Position numbers and translations under genes: made by a program. A stretch of DNA of 64,000 nt from Coprinus comatus. Its lineage: Eukaryota; Basidiomycota; Agaricomycetes; Agaricales; Agaricaceae. The notes below the pieces were generated by a model that saw nothing but the letters and a program-made list of their open reading frames with translations, was not told the DNA's origin and ran no database searches. The stretch covers positions 62,001 through 126,000 of the forward strand of contig JAWPGT010000062.1 of assembly GCA_034638255.1 (NCBI GenBank), read 5' to 3'. This document shows positions 20,522-33,357 of the stretch, piece after piece (the first letter of the stretch is position 1; each line of letters begins with the position of its first letter).

Positions 20522-23500
20522 ATGCCCAAAGCAAAGAAAGGACAAAGAAAAGATGGAGATGGTCAGTATATACTTGTTGTAATATATAGAAAATACTTAA
20601 CTTGAATTTTTAGTATTTGTTAACATTAATGACAATAAAGTCAAGTGTGTTATTTGTTCAACATTCTCAAAATCTCAGAAGGATGTGATTTTGAAATATA
20701 CATCAATTGGAAGCTATCGAAAGAGCAAAGCACATTCATCAGCACTCCAACGATCTTTGGAAGAGGGAAAAGAGGACTCACCACCACCAGCAGGAGAGCC
20801 AGGTCCAATGTTCTTTGGCCAGGCAAGACTGGATCCCGGGGATCATTCCTGGACAGTGCATTGGATCAGGACCAGAGATTTGATGGTCATGAAGAAGGTC
20901 TTCATGTACAAGTGGCTGGTGATGCATGGTATGATGGATTTGGAGATGAAATAAACTTTAATCTTGATCAGATTGATCATTGTGAAGAACTAGATAAATT
21001 AGAGGTTATTAACGATCTTAAAAAGCTGGTAGCAGGCAAGGATAACTTAACATTTGAGGCATTAGATATGGATGAACAGGAGGATTATGGGGAGGATGCG
21101 ACTGTTGGAATGTTTGAAGAGGAAGATGTTAGTGAGACTATGGACAATGAACAATGGTCTCAAATCACCTTGATAATGACCCGGATTGGTTCCCTCATGG
21201 TTCAAAGACTGTAAGATTTTACTATAAATATGTTGTATGTCTCTTATGAGCAATTTGAATAGATGTTTTACCTTGATTTATTGGACCATCTTCTACATCT
21301 GAGGTTATCAGATGACCAGCTAAAAGCAATTATATGGGCAATGAAAAAATGTGGAACACCAGATGTTCCTTCATTCAAAGCACTACGGAAATGGCAAGAA
21401 GAAATTAGTGCTCACATTCTTACACCATCGAAAGAGGTCTCCACACTGAGTAAAACATTCTATATGAACCGTGTTGTTGATCTGTTAAAACTTGATTGGT
21501 CAAATCCTTTGGTTTGGAAACATATTCAAATCTACCCACAGATTACAAGAGTTGTGTCAGAGAGCTGGCATGCTGAGAAGTGGATAAAAGAGGTGGATCC
21601 AAGTCAGCTAACTCCAATGTGGGCCAACTGGACAGTTTCTCCACATTGGCATTTTTACGTCAATGAAGTTTCGCAGTTACACAGTGGCGAGTTTGTCTTA
21701 CCATTGCAATGGGTGATTTATGATGATGAAGAACATGGAGAGATGGTGTGGCTTGTTATGAATGAAGATGGAAAGTTTGAGTTGTTTGATCCTGAAATCA
21801 TGCTTATTCCATGCAAGAACTTGAAGTATAATCTTTTGGATCTACAACCTTCAATAAGAACAATTGAATTAGCAGGTAAGAATGTCATTAACATTGTCTC
21901 AGAACCCATTGACATACCTTCATAATGTTTTTAGAAACTGAGAACCATTTCTCCTTTCCCTTTTATACTCCACATCCCACACGAAAAATTGCAAATGGCC
22001 GACCAGCATTTTGCATATGTGTAATGCCTTGGGTTGACAATGTTTCTGGAAATCAAAGTAAACAGTATAACCCTCATATGAATATTTACCTTGCAAATTT
22101 AAGTATTCCACATTGTAAACTTGCACAAGAATACTTTGTACGTTTTTGTGCAACATCTCCCAATGTATCTGCACCTGAAATGCTTGATACGCTGGCAAAA
22201 GACCTGTAAGTGTTTGAAATTATTAGAGATTTTGAACTGAATGCAACTCACCAAAAAAAAAATAGACAAAATCATGATTGGACGGAAGCTTATGATTGCC
22301 AACTTGAAATAGATATACTGTTTAAGGTCTTTGCACATATGTTTGCTGCCAATAACCCACAACAGGCTGAGCTTGCATCGACTGCTGGCTCAAATGTAAA
22401 TATGTGGTGTCGGACTGATAAAAGCAGTGGTACAGATGATCATAAGAAATCGGCAGAGGGATATCATGCTTTGTATGAGGTGGGTATTAAGTCTTGAAAA
22501 AGAAATCTATTGACACTTATATAGGTTGGTGAGAAACGCACTGCTGAAGAAACAAAATCAGTAATCAAAGACATGATCTGGGTTGCATGCTGTGGTGTCA
22601 AAAAACATGTAAATAATATACGGACACATACTGGGGTGAAGGATGTAATTGCGAACCATTGGATTGAGCAAGTACTGGAGTTGGCAAAGGAGAAGAAGAA
22701 AACAAAGGCATTCACGGTTGATCAGATTCAATGGGATGTGTACAAGTGGGTAATTACACAGCCACCAGATCGATTTCAGCAATTACCCAAAAATTCTCGT
22801 AAGTCCAATGCATTTATTAAATCTCCAGAAAATTAATACTTTGACTTCAAAAGCTCTGCAAGAGCAACTCCGTGCAGGAGACCATTTCAATCCCCTTCTG
22901 GATCTTCAGGGAGTTGACCCACATATTGATACACCTTGTGAGATCTTACACACTGTCTTACTTGGCATTGACTGGTATATCTGGTATTCAACTACCAAGA
23001 AATGGAATAAACCATCAGATATATTATTTGCAAAATGGTTACAAGCTTCGCCAACAAGTGGTTTGTCAATCCAACCACTACGAACATCATATATTATGCA
23101 ATACAAGAATTCTTTGGTCAGGCGACACTTCCGAGCTTTACAACAGCTAACCATATTCCATCTTCGACCTGAATACTTCAAAGAGGGTAAATTTGTTCAG
23201 GAAGAAAAATATGAGAAAGTATTCAAACTCTGGAAAGCAATGGGAGAATTAGGGGCAATGTTATGGTATCCAGAAATCTGAGATATGAACACTTACATTG
23301 TATGTATATTGTTTTTTGGGTGAACTCAAACTGACCAGATGGTACATTTGTATAGGAGGACTTAACGATTAGAATAAATAATCTGCTTGATCTATGGGGA
23401 GACTTCAACCCATCATGTATCATCAAGAAGTTTAAGCTTCATGTACTGACACATCTAAAAAATGATATACACTGTTTTGGACCACCAGTTCTATATGCGA

Positions 23501-24595
23501 CTGAAATATTTGAATGTTGGAATTCAATCTTCCGTCTCTGTAGTGTCCTTTCCAATCACCAAGCCCCTAGCAAGGATATTGCATATACGCTTGCTAGTAT
23601 GGAGTGTTTCAAGCACCAGGTTAGTGGTGGATGGTGGTGGGATGCAGGGATCAAAGAGTACAGTCTGGCCCACTTATTAGGGTCCAGCTTGACAAAGACA
23701 ACCAGTTAAAGAGGCGGCTCGGACTCGCAAGCCAAGAAACCTCTACTATCTGCCCTGGTACTATTGGGCTCATATATATTCTTGACGTTTGCACTAATTC
23801 TATTACAGGATCCATTAAACTTGTATCAAAAAAAAATCAAACACCACAAACCTTCAGTCAAGTAATTTTACCATATTCAAATATGGATTTAATCCAATGC
23901 CACGAACTTCGTATGGATCCACCCAATGATACTCAGCTTTGGTATTCTTGCCAATTAGCAGTATCACAATCTCAGGATACATGTAGTATTTTATCTTGGG
24001 TTTTTTACAGGTTACAAACACCCAATCAAGTAAGTTGAAGTATACACATATACACCTTCTTATTTCACAACTTCCAGTCAGAGCCATTGATTCAAACTGG
24101 TCAAATTCGGCATATTGTGTCCCAAGGAGAACACAACCCACTTATATCTTACATTATAATTGACCAGTATGATGTTGCAACATGTACTCACCCATGCTTT
24201 GATATGCCAGTATTGATACAACAAGAGGACTTACCGAAAGTTCATATTATTCCTGCCAAAGTAAGTGCCAGATTGTCTCATATGGTATACCATATATGTC
24301 TTGTGTTCATTAATATTCTACAGAATTTATTGTTCATTTTCAATGCACAGCACGACTGCATTGACCTTAATTGTACAATGGGGAACAATGGTCAGGTGCA
24401 ACATTCACCAGTTGCACAGTATATCATCAATATGCATGCATTGCATAATGCACATCTCATTCGAGAGGCACTTCCTTGTTCCCTAATCAAGCCAACACCA
24501 ATTTTCTCTGATTGTGTTGAAAAACATCGTGTTTTTGCAGAGCGTCTACAAATGGAAGGCATGGTGATGATGATGGAGAGAATAGTGATGGGTAA
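20522..24595 (+). pseudogene. Transposase-like protein, nearly intact, one in-frame TGA
   Basis: Eleven exons: 20522-20561, 20614-21210, 21263-21875, 21935-22205, 22266-22479, 22525-22798, 22854-23299, 23356-23757, 23809-24029, 24078-24260 and 24324-24595. The introns are short and in phase. The N-terminus has a BED/C2H2-like finger (VKCVICSTFS...HSSALQ). Then come DPDWFPHGSKTM, the long domain with WHAEKW and VRFC, the motif DTPCEILHTVLLGI, and FGPPVLYATEIFECWNSIF followed by SNHQAPS. The C-terminal domain includes NMHALHNAHLIREALP. One-base gaps break the frame near 20836, 21163, 23681 and 24563; restoring one base in CCC, AAA, GGG and GG gives 1179 codons. A TGA at 23279-23281, after LWYPEI, remains; Arg would fit. 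Confidence 0.7.
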
Positions 24596-26442
24596 ATGTC
24601 ATTTTTTTCGAGTTTTGGCAAGCAGAAAAATGTTGAAACCAAATACAATTTGTTGTGTATGTTAGTAAGCCAAAGCTGGATATCTAAAAGGTGTTTTTGT
24701 CATTGAGTGTCAACTTAGTGTATTGGGGAATCTTCGTTAGCTATATAATACCTCACAAATGAAGTAATAGCCAAAAAGAATTATGTGATATCATGTTTCG
24801 ATACAATCAGAGTATACACTAGTCTCTTTCATAACATTACGTGCGAAACTGTCCTTTTTGATTTTATAGGGTTGGGCGTGTACTGTAGAGTACACATTGG
24901 ATATTACCAAAATAACGTCTGCAAGCAATCTGAGGTAACAAATGAATCAATTTTCGGAACAGTATCAATACCCTGTGATTAGAGGAACCCGGCTGTTAAG
25001 CATGTAGACGCTTTTGCGATCAGCCTCCAGTCCACGTAGTGGCGAAGAATCATTGGTGGATTGGTACAACCACTACCATTATTAGTAGTGGTAGGGACGG
25101 CGTTGGTAACAAGAACAAATCATGTCACACCCAGCACTATGTGAATAGAGACAAGTATGAACATGAGAAGGCTTGAAACAGTAGAGGAGCTATTTTGGAT
25201 GACCCCATAATGATGTAGTTTCTCACAATGTAGACACACAGTGAGAGGTATATGTGAGGACATCGTCTCTCACAACACAGATCAACCAGTGATCCAGCAT
25301 GACGGTGTCATAGGAGAGGACGCTGGTGTTAATTCAAAGTTAGAGTTTTGTTCACGTGAAAAGTTTGCATAGCCTGCATTCTGTGTTGATAATCTTATAA
25401 TTTAGCAACTCATTATATGTGAGGATAAACATATTTACTTGACATTTGTCCCTGACTATATTTTACGGCTTAGGCGCAGTAGGTTTCTTGTCGTGAGACA
25501 GCATTTGCTTATTGGTGGCTGTGCAAAAGAACGTGAGAGAGAGGAGTGTTTTTTGTGGACAGTGGGTCGTAGCAGTAGGACACTTTGAGGTATTCTAGGC
25601 CATACAATGAGATGGTATTTATAGATGGCGGAAAAGAAACCATCTGGATTCTGACCTGATCTTGTTCGCTCTTCCATCACTGTTGCAATTGCAGAGTGAC
25701 CGATCGTTTAAGTTAGTAATTAACACAAGTTCTTTTCGGCGTGCTCTCCAAAAATGCATATCCCTAGCTAGGCACAGGCAAACAACTTCTTTCAAGTTCT
25801 GCTACATGCTGCAAAGTTTGGACCGGGTTTCGACTCGCATTCTTGCACATCTGCTTCCAGTGTCTTTTGTTTGATTTTACCGCTGCTCCTCGGACCTGGA
25901 AATAGACACCGGGAGATGTATGTACACGGATGGTTCTTCTGCCTTATATTGCTCGATTATCAAACGCCTTTTTGTTCTAATTGCCGTAGAACATTTTGTA
26001 TTCAAAATATATTCGCAAGCTATGTGGCGGACTTTAGTAGAGAAAGATTGCAGCAAACAAGAAGCATAGAGTGAGGTTCACATTTTGCCAAAGGTGACAT
26101 GTGTTAGCACAGTCTTGGTCGAACAGAAGGCCCACAAGATATTAGATAGCAGCTCTCTGAGAAAAGTTCTGCCAGACACAGTCATATACTAGAACAGAAA
26201 CACAGAAACATTTACGAGACCAAGTTGTTATGCGCGCGGTTCCTTTCTGAAGCAAGGATACATCATTTGAGGTTGGATCAACGGAGCGTGGGAGACGGAC
26301 CAGAATGGACCGTGACATGATGATGACATTGCTTACTCCAAACATAACAACTCCTCCGCAGGCCATTGTCGCTTCTGCACCTCTAACTCTGCTACAACTC
26401 CTACCTGAACCTAATTAATATTCATATATTCCAAGAACTCAG
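24596..26442. other. Intergenic stretch, upstream region of the BAR-like gene
   Basis: No gene is supported. About 25480-26440 is the functional counterpart of the decayed 16500-17224 region and probably includes the promoter of the BAR-like gene. An eight-base-stem hairpin (ACCACTAC...GTAGTGGT) lies near 25067-25090. Confidence 0.45.
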
Positions 26443-29400
26443 ATGGTACATAGGCCATCAGACTCTCGTCTACTTTCGAACCTAATAAGTCACGAGAAAG
26501 ACTACTCAAAACACATTCAATCCCTGCTCGACTCTTCACATGCTTCTCTAGCCTCTTTTGCCGCTTTTTCTGCTGCTTCACCTCCACCAATATCTCATGT
26601 AGTACTCTCGGTAGCCGGAGACTTCTCGGCTGCGGACGATGCTCTTAGACAGTACAAGGACGCGGTAGACGCTTGGCGTGAGCAACTCAAAGCGCTCAAG
26701 GACATGGAGGACGAGATTTCGAACATAGTTCGGGAAAGAGATATACTGTACGTACATAGTAGCCCTATATATATTACGATATTTATTTTGAATTTTAGTG
26801 TCACTCGTTTGCTTAAAACGTCAAGAAATGAGAAACCTCCGAAAGAAAAAAATCGAGCGCCTTCCAGACGCAATTCTATCATTAGCCAACAGCTACGACG
26901 ACGTGCCTCGTCGTCAACACTATCGCTTTCTCTCGACAATTTCTCCGTGAACCCTGGATCAAGCTCTGCCTTGCCGACATCCACAAAACTGGCCACTGCT
27001 CAGGCCGAATTACAGGAATGCGAGGCTTTTCTTGCCCAAAGAGAAAGGGGGCTGGATGTAGCACGCATCAATGCAATTAGCGATGGTTTACGCACTCGAT
27101 GTCAAGCACTCATCGATTGTGGTTGGGCTTGGAATGAAATGGGAAAATTGGCTCTCCGTTCGTTAGGTGGTCTACATGAAACACAAGGTATGAGGTCCTT
27201 ATATCGATCGGATGCCCCAAAACCTAAATATAACTCTTTTGTCTTGAATTTGTTTGACATATAGGAGATCCCAGCACCCCAGTTCAATACGCACCTTATC
27301 CCGCACCACTCCTTTCCCCGTCTGTTTTTGATAAACCACATCCGAGACATCTTTCATCCGAGACAGGTTCAAGTTCTGACGCTGGTCATCAGCAACCTTC
27401 TGAATTTTCATCCATTGGCCCATCTCAATCTGCTTCCCAAGTTGCTGTAGATCCCTCTACATCGACAAGCGGACCTGGACTTCCATTCATCATCCCAAAC
27501 GCACCAAACCCTATCCTTGGTATTAACGGAAGTGACATTTATCAAAATCATAACAATACATCGATGGATACTACGACTACCAGTGTTACAGCTACTCCTC
27601 AAGTGTATCGTTCTAGTACACCTACACCTATTATTCGACCGAATTCCACTCCACTACCTATTTCTTCTTCTCGTTATCCTTATGTTGTCAACGAATCTAA
27701 TCAGAATTCTCAAAGTCTTACCAATGTTGTTTCACAACCTGGTATTGGTACTAGAGGTACTCTACAACAACAAATAACTATTTACAAGTATTCTGAAATG
27801 GAGATTCCTGCAGCTCATGCGATTTCCGATTCGATTATGCCAACTGTTATATCTTCGAAAATCGAACCACAACAACAACCACAACAACCACAGGAGCAGG
27901 AACAGCAGCATTATCAAGTACAGGGAACTAGTAGTGGTTATTTGACACCTGTTTCGAATGAAGAGGATAAAGAGAAATCTAGGTCAAGATCTACTCTTGG
28001 TAGTCAAAGAAGTGGAAGTGGAAACGGCGGTCGAATTCCTCGTTCTAGTAATAGCTTGATGAAGGGTATTGATGTTCAAAAGAGGTTGAGTAGAGCTTCT
28101 GAACATCCTGAATCTGAAGCAGATATACACGCGGAGGTTCAAGATGTTGAAGAAGGCGTGGATTCAGAAAAGGATGAGGAGGATGAGAGTAGATTGAAAG
28201 TTGTTGAGAATCCTAGGTATCAGGTTGGAGTGAGTAGTGGTGATCGTGTTGATGATGAAGTTCCGAAAACACCTGAAGTAACAACACGTCAAACTACGAA
28301 TATGGTTGATGAGGAGGTGCAGGTTGGGTATCAAGGTGATGATGATGAGGTGATGAGTGGAGGCAATACTCGAGAAACTCAACAAGAGCGTGAACATCAA
28401 ATTCAACCTCCTGTTGTACCCTCGTCTGTTCCTACTGGCGAAACTCAAGTTCCAACTCAATCTTCCCAAACTCAAGCCCAAGTTCCAGACCAAATCTCCT
28501 ATCAAACTTCAGCTCAGCTCCAGCTCCAGCTCAAGTTCAAGTTACAACCACATCACCCAACAAACGTTCTTCCATCCAAGAAAAATCTCATTCTCAAAAG
28601 AGTGGATTCTTAGGAAGTCTTAAAACGCTTTTTTCTGGTAGTCATCATCCTTCCAACATCGAAAAATCCCAATCCCAATCCCAATCCCAATCCCAATCTC
28701 AGGCTCAAGCTCAAGCTCAAGCTCAATCACGTATACGTGATAAAGAAGAACGTGCACGAGAAAAAGAAGAAAAGCGAGAAGAAAAAGCTCGTGAACGTGA
28801 ATTAAAACGAGAACAACGTATACGTGAACATGAAGTTAAATCTGAAAAGAAGAAGAAACAAAAAGAACGACAAGAGAAGGAAAGACAAATGAAAGTTTTA
28901 ATGCCTTCTGCTGAATCTTCTACTTCTGATTTTCATAATGTTATGGATTCTGATGATGATGGTGTGGATTTGTCTTCAGCTAGGAAGAGTCGTAGAGGTA
29001 GTGTTGGTGGTGGTGGTGGTGGTGGATTGTTTGGTTGGGGAAAGAAGAAAGATGAGAAGTGGAATACGAGGACTGATAAGAATGTTTCTGAGATTCAGAA
29101 TGAAACGAGTGTTGTTGAGGATCAGGTTATTGGAATGGTTGACGGTTTCGTCGTCAAGAATAATACGAATTTACAACGAAATTTGAGAGGTGGTGTTGTT
29201 ACACATTCAACATCGATTAATAGGGGTCCAGGAAGAGGAAGAGTGGTTAGTGATGCTGGTCATTACCCGAAACCTAATACACCATCTATTGCAAGTCATG
29301 ATGGTTCAACTGGTGTTGTTGGTGGAAGAAGATTGAAGAAACCTCAACATGGTCCTTCAGGTGTAAGAATGGGAAGAAAAAGAAGTGCAAGTGTACCTCC

Positions 29401-31594
29401 TGAACCTATCGCTTCAACTTCTGGACTTGGACCTGAAGAAAAATCAGCACCTATTTCTTCCAATTTCATTCCTGTTCCTCTTTCTACATCTTCAACCACC
29501 ACCACAGCAAATAAACTCGTTTTCCCTCCTCCTCCCATAACCAATCCTGTGACAGCTGTTCCTTATGGAAATGAAACGAAATTTAAAGAACAATTTAATC
29601 AACGTAGTAATGAATCTTTCACTCATATTTCACCTATTACTCTTCATCAACCTCGTTCAATATTATCTACCGCTGCAAGAGGATATTCAAGTGATACTGG
29701 GTTTATTCCTAAAGCTCCTCCTCCTGTTACTGCTCCTGTTTTTGTACCTCCTTCTCCTTCTCCTTTTGGTGTACCTGCAAATGAAGGTACTACGATGACT
29801 AGAAGGAAAAAGAGAGCAACGGTTGATCTTTCGAGGAATAATTCAGTGCTGAGTAATGTTGGCGGTAGTGGTGGTGGTGTTGGATCGCATAGAAGAGTTG
29901 TTAGTATGGATTATGCTTATAGTGGTAAAGGACCTATAATCCATTCGAAACCATCATCAAGTAAACCAACCCTAGGACCTTCATCAGCGTCAATATCGGT
30001 ACCACCAGGACCAACGGCAACAAGATCATCACCTAAGAAGAAAGTTCCGATCCCTACAAATACGCGATCTTCTACACTTGATTCGACGGTACAACAAAGA
30101 ACTATGACAGGAGATAGTTTAATGGCGATTGTGGAGGATGTTACGAGGAATAATAGGAATGCTTGGGATCAAGGAATGTTGGAATCGAAAGTGGATAGAA
30201 CGAAAAGTTCTATGAAGAGTGATGTTGGGAGTACGTTTTTGGGTGGGATGACTGTACCTCCTAAAACTGTTTCTGTTTCGAGGAATAATTCGGTTTCATC
30301 GTCTGTTGCTGGCCGGGGTGTTGGCGTTAGTGGTGGGAGTGGGAGTGGGAGTGGGAATAAAATTTTAGATGGTGATATTGTGAGAGCACCGCCTAGAGTT
30401 GATAGGGATGCTTTATTGGTTTTGTTACGTGGATCTTCTAATGCCACTAATAACACATCAACACCGACATCATCACGCGTTCAACCTTCTCCTGTTCGTT
30501 CTACTCAATATCCATCACAACCACAACCTCAAACACCACCACGTCCCTCACAACCACGATCTCATCAACGTCAGGTACAATCGCAGATGATTAATAATAC
30601 TTTACCCCACCCTCATACACCACCTTCACAACAAAAACAAAAACAACCTTTGAAGAGTGCTATGAGAGCAGGTACAGGTAGTCGATCGCCTTCACCTATG
30701 AAATTGAATTTGGTCCAAGCCCCAGGTTCGGTTCTGGTTAATGGTGGTGGAGGTGGAGGTAATAACAATAGAGCGGCGGCACCAATGGAATTGTTGTCTT
30801 CTATTGCATCTTTACCTGTAGAAGAACGTCGGATTAATGGGCCTAATAATAGGGTTGTTGATAAAGAAGATGGGGAAGAGAGTGCTAGCGCTAGTGAATC
30901 GGAAGCTTATGAAACTGGAAAAGAAGATATGGATGATAATAAAAATGAGAAGAAAGGAAAGGGAGAGATAAATGTTGGAAAAGAAGGTAGTGGAATTGAT
31001 GGTTTACCAGTCACAACCTCGAATTCGTCTTACCTTGCGTCTGGATCTCAACAACCTCCACCTCCACAACAATTATCACAAGCGTCGACTTTGTATATGC
31101 ATGACACCAATCCCAATCCCAATCCCAGTGGAAATACATATACAGACGCTGGTCCTTCTACTCCTCCACGTTCATACACACCTATGAATCAAGGCAACTC
31201 ATCAATCGTAAATTTGCAAGATGTGGAAGTTACTCCTCGAGCTAGTGTTACACGTTCTTCATCAAGCATAAATACAACACCTCAACGAAGAAAAAGTGTT
31301 CGAGTTTCTTTACAACCTACATTTTCACCTACACCACCTGCTATAGAAGATGAAGATGATGAGGAGATGGTGAATAGAGCTCCGTTTGTGTTTCAAGATT
31401 CAGTTCAACATGATCATAATCGTCGTTCTTCTGGAACACACGCACAGGGACAGGGACAAGGACAGGGAGATAGAGAAGTGAGACGTGATGTTTGGAATGG
31501 TGATGAGGATAGTGATGAAGATGCAGAGTATCAAAGAGCTAAAAGGATGTTGTATCACGCTACTATGAGAGAACGAGAGGTTATGGGGACATGA
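26443..31594 (+). CDS. Large protein: N-terminal BAR-like coiled coil and long disordered tail
   Basis: Exons are 26443-26747, 26799-27187 and 27265-31594; 1674 residues if one base is restored in a CC run near 28515-28523. The first 230 residues are helical, with a heptad-like pattern (AVDAWREQLKALKDMEDEIS and later TAQAELQECEAFLAQRERGL, ending CGWAWNEMGKLALRSLGGL). This resembles BAR or IVY1-type membrane-binding helices, but I cannot confirm the family. The rest is low-complexity: Ser/Pro/Thr-rich, a Gln-Ser then Gln-Ala run at about 28670-28730, and a highly charged EKEEKREEKARERELKREQR stretch. The first intron (51 bases) is in phase and free of stops. Two damaged copies lie nearby. The protein may link membranes and cortex; this is inference. 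Confidence 0.72.
28666..28731 (+). repeat. Coding hexanucleotide repeat (Gln-Ser, Gln-Ala)
   Basis: Units CAATCC, then CAATCT/CAGGCT, then CAAGCT repeat and code for alternating Gln-Ser and Gln-Ala in the disordered tail of the BAR-like protein. Confidence 0.85.
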
Positions 31595-31764
31595 AATCAA
31601 ATATAAAATATAAAATACAATTAATCTCTATTTTATTGATTTGAAGCCGCTGTAGTTTTATGTACCGTTACGTAGAATATGTATTATTGTAATCTTTGGT
31701 TTTTTTGTAATGACCGTTGTTGCAGAACAGCTCTAGACTGTCTATCACATAAGTGAAGGAGCGT

Positions 31765-31940
31765 GGGAGATGACATCATTTTCTCAAGCATGGTACTCTC
31801 CAAACATAACAACTTAACAACTTAACTCAGCTATAACCTACATCTACTGATTGATATACTCATATACTCCGGGAGAATTTATGGTACACCGTATGGTCCA
31901 TTAGGACTGTCTACTCTTGAACTTACTAATAAATCACCGT
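31765..31940 (+). pseudogene. Promoter-and-start fragment of the BAR-like gene
   Basis: This matches 26280-26490: GGAGCGTGGGAGA, CTCCAAACATAACAACT, then a start region ATGGTACACCG...GTCTACT. The open frame ends after a few codons. It is a third, very short copy, lying just after the end of the functional gene. Confidence 0.75.
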
Positions 31941-32330
31941 TCAGTCCAGACTCTCTCTCTATATTTTCTCTCTGGTTTCCTCAAAAATATTACCAACTAT
32001 AAACCGCCGTAGTTGCATGTATGCACGTACTGTATACATGTACATGTCACAATTTTCGATTTTGAAAAAAAATATAATTAGGTTGTGCGTGCCAATTGGA
32101 GGCTGACGTAATCTGTAGTTTAATGAGAAATCTGATCCACGGCGTTCAAGACAAAAACTGAAGCGATTTCTATTCTTCTTCTTAACCACCATCTTCAAGT
32201 CTCTGAGTCAAAGTGCTCCATTGCAACTTACACACCACTTTCTGAACTGCTTTATACAAATTACCTTGCTTGGCACCTCCTCTTCCCAACAACAACACAC
32301 ACACACCCCTCTTGCTCTTTGTAATCAACG
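31941..32330. other. Upstream region of the SUMO gene
   Basis: It includes an AT-rich part and, close to the SUMO start, a pyrimidine-rich leader with short CA repeats (about 32295-32310). No other gene is seen. Confidence 0.45.
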
Positions 32331-32994
32331 ATGTCCGACACAGAAAATAGGATTGAAGATATCAAGTCCGAGGATGCCAATGCTCCTATCAATATCAAAG
32401 TCTGTATTACTCGTGATTTTATGCTGTATTGTTCGAATTGCTCATCTCTTTGCCTTTTTGCTCTATGTCTTCTGCTTTGGGGTTTTCGTTTGTTGCTGGC
32501 TCGTACGACGCGTATCTACGAATGTGAAACATAACGGCGCTTTGAATATTCTTTAACTTTTGGTTCAATCCGGTGTTATATACGACTTAGGTTGTCAGCT
32601 CGACTGGAGATGAAGTGTTTTTCAAGATCAAGAGGAGCACAAAGTTGAGCAAGTTGCAAGGCGCTTATGCTAATAAGGTTGGAAAGGATGTGGGTAGCAT
32701 TCGGTTCGTAAATAACTTATGTCGTGTGACTCGTAATTGGATGCTGACTTTAGAATATTGTAGTTTCCTCTATGATGGGTCACGGATACAAGATGATGAC
32801 ACTCCTGCATCGTTGGATATGGAGGACAACGGTGAGTGTATTAATACCATGATTTTCCCACTTTGCTCATAACTTGACCGGGTTTCAGATACTATCGATG
32901 TTATGGTTGAACGTGAGTAAAATGATTAATCAGTGATTAGGATCTTTTACTCATAAATCATTAATCTTCTGTAGAGGTTGGAGGATCATCATGA
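32331..32994 (+). CDS. SMT3: SUMO (ubiquitin-like modifier, Smt3)
   Basis: SUMO is joined to lysines of target proteins by the E1 Aos1-Uba2 and the E2 Ubc9 and is removed by Ulp proteases, mainly in the nucleus. Five exons: 32331-32399, 32591-32703, 32764-32831, 32889-32912 and 32975-32994; 97 residues. Phases agree and the introns are 191, 60, 57 and 62 bases. The fold core is clear: NIKVVSSTGDEVFFKIKR, then LQGAYANKVGK, IRFLYDGSRIQDDDTPASLD and DTIDVMVEQVGG. The chain ends GGSS, so two residues must be trimmed by a protease to expose the diglycine. The first intron is long for this genome. The last two exons are only 24 and 20 bases, so automatic calls may miss them. Confidence 0.95.
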
Positions 32995-33357
32995 GTGCAT
33001 TCTAGAACTCGACTTTTCTCCCATTTCTGCCTATAACATACCCGGGGCTCAACGCTCCCGGTGTTTTTTTTCTTCTCTTTGTTTTTTTTTCTATTAATTT
33101 TTTCAAATGAATGTATTGTGTCATTCAATTCTGTTATGCACATTTCCATTATTTTCCATCAGAACTGTATGGTATTATTGATCTTGATCTTGGGACGCTG
33201 AGTTACTAACTCAGTGCGTCTCTGTGTGAAAGGTGTATTACTGATGACTTGATAATCTCGCTTGAATCTTCACCTAGGACTCGCCTAGCTGGGAAAGAAA
33301 GAGAAAGAAATGTATGGTTTCATTTTACAATCACATTTATTCAACTAGTAACACCAT
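32995..33357. other. Convergent intergenic stretch between SUMO and the aminopeptidase
   Basis: It holds T-rich tracts and a strong hairpin at 33194-33220. It probably contains the 3' ends of both transcripts. Confidence 0.5.
33194..33220. terminator. Hairpin between convergent genes
   Basis: GACGC and TGAGTT on the left pair with AACTCA and GCGTC on the right, with a three-base loop and a two-base bulge. Its position between two converging genes suggests a role in 3'-end formation or insulation, but this is inference. Confidence 0.4.

Larger units (their letters stand above)
19102..24595. mobile_element. Two-gene DNA transposon-like unit of an Agaricomycete family
   Basis: Two many-exon genes are transcribed away from a shared 64-base spacer. 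The right gene matches, from memory of the family, a large multicopy Agaricomycete transposase-like protein with a zinc-finger N-terminus and a conserved CEILHTVLLGI motif. The left gene is the partner protein often found beside it. Both are largely intact once single-base homopolymer gaps are allowed for. Each carries one TGA stop where Arg would fit. Formal assignment to a superfamily (Plavaka, KDZ or other) is not possible from the sequence alone. Confidence 0.65.

Noticed and set aside
19102..24595. Assigning the transposon to the KDZ or Plavaka superfamily
   Set aside because: I could not place the catalytic acidic residues or find terminal repeats, so any superfamily name would be a guess.
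25067..25090. Hairpin ACCACTAC...GTAGTGGT as a regulatory RNA
   Set aside because: An eight-pair stem alone in AT-rich intergenic DNA, without transcription signals, is not enough.
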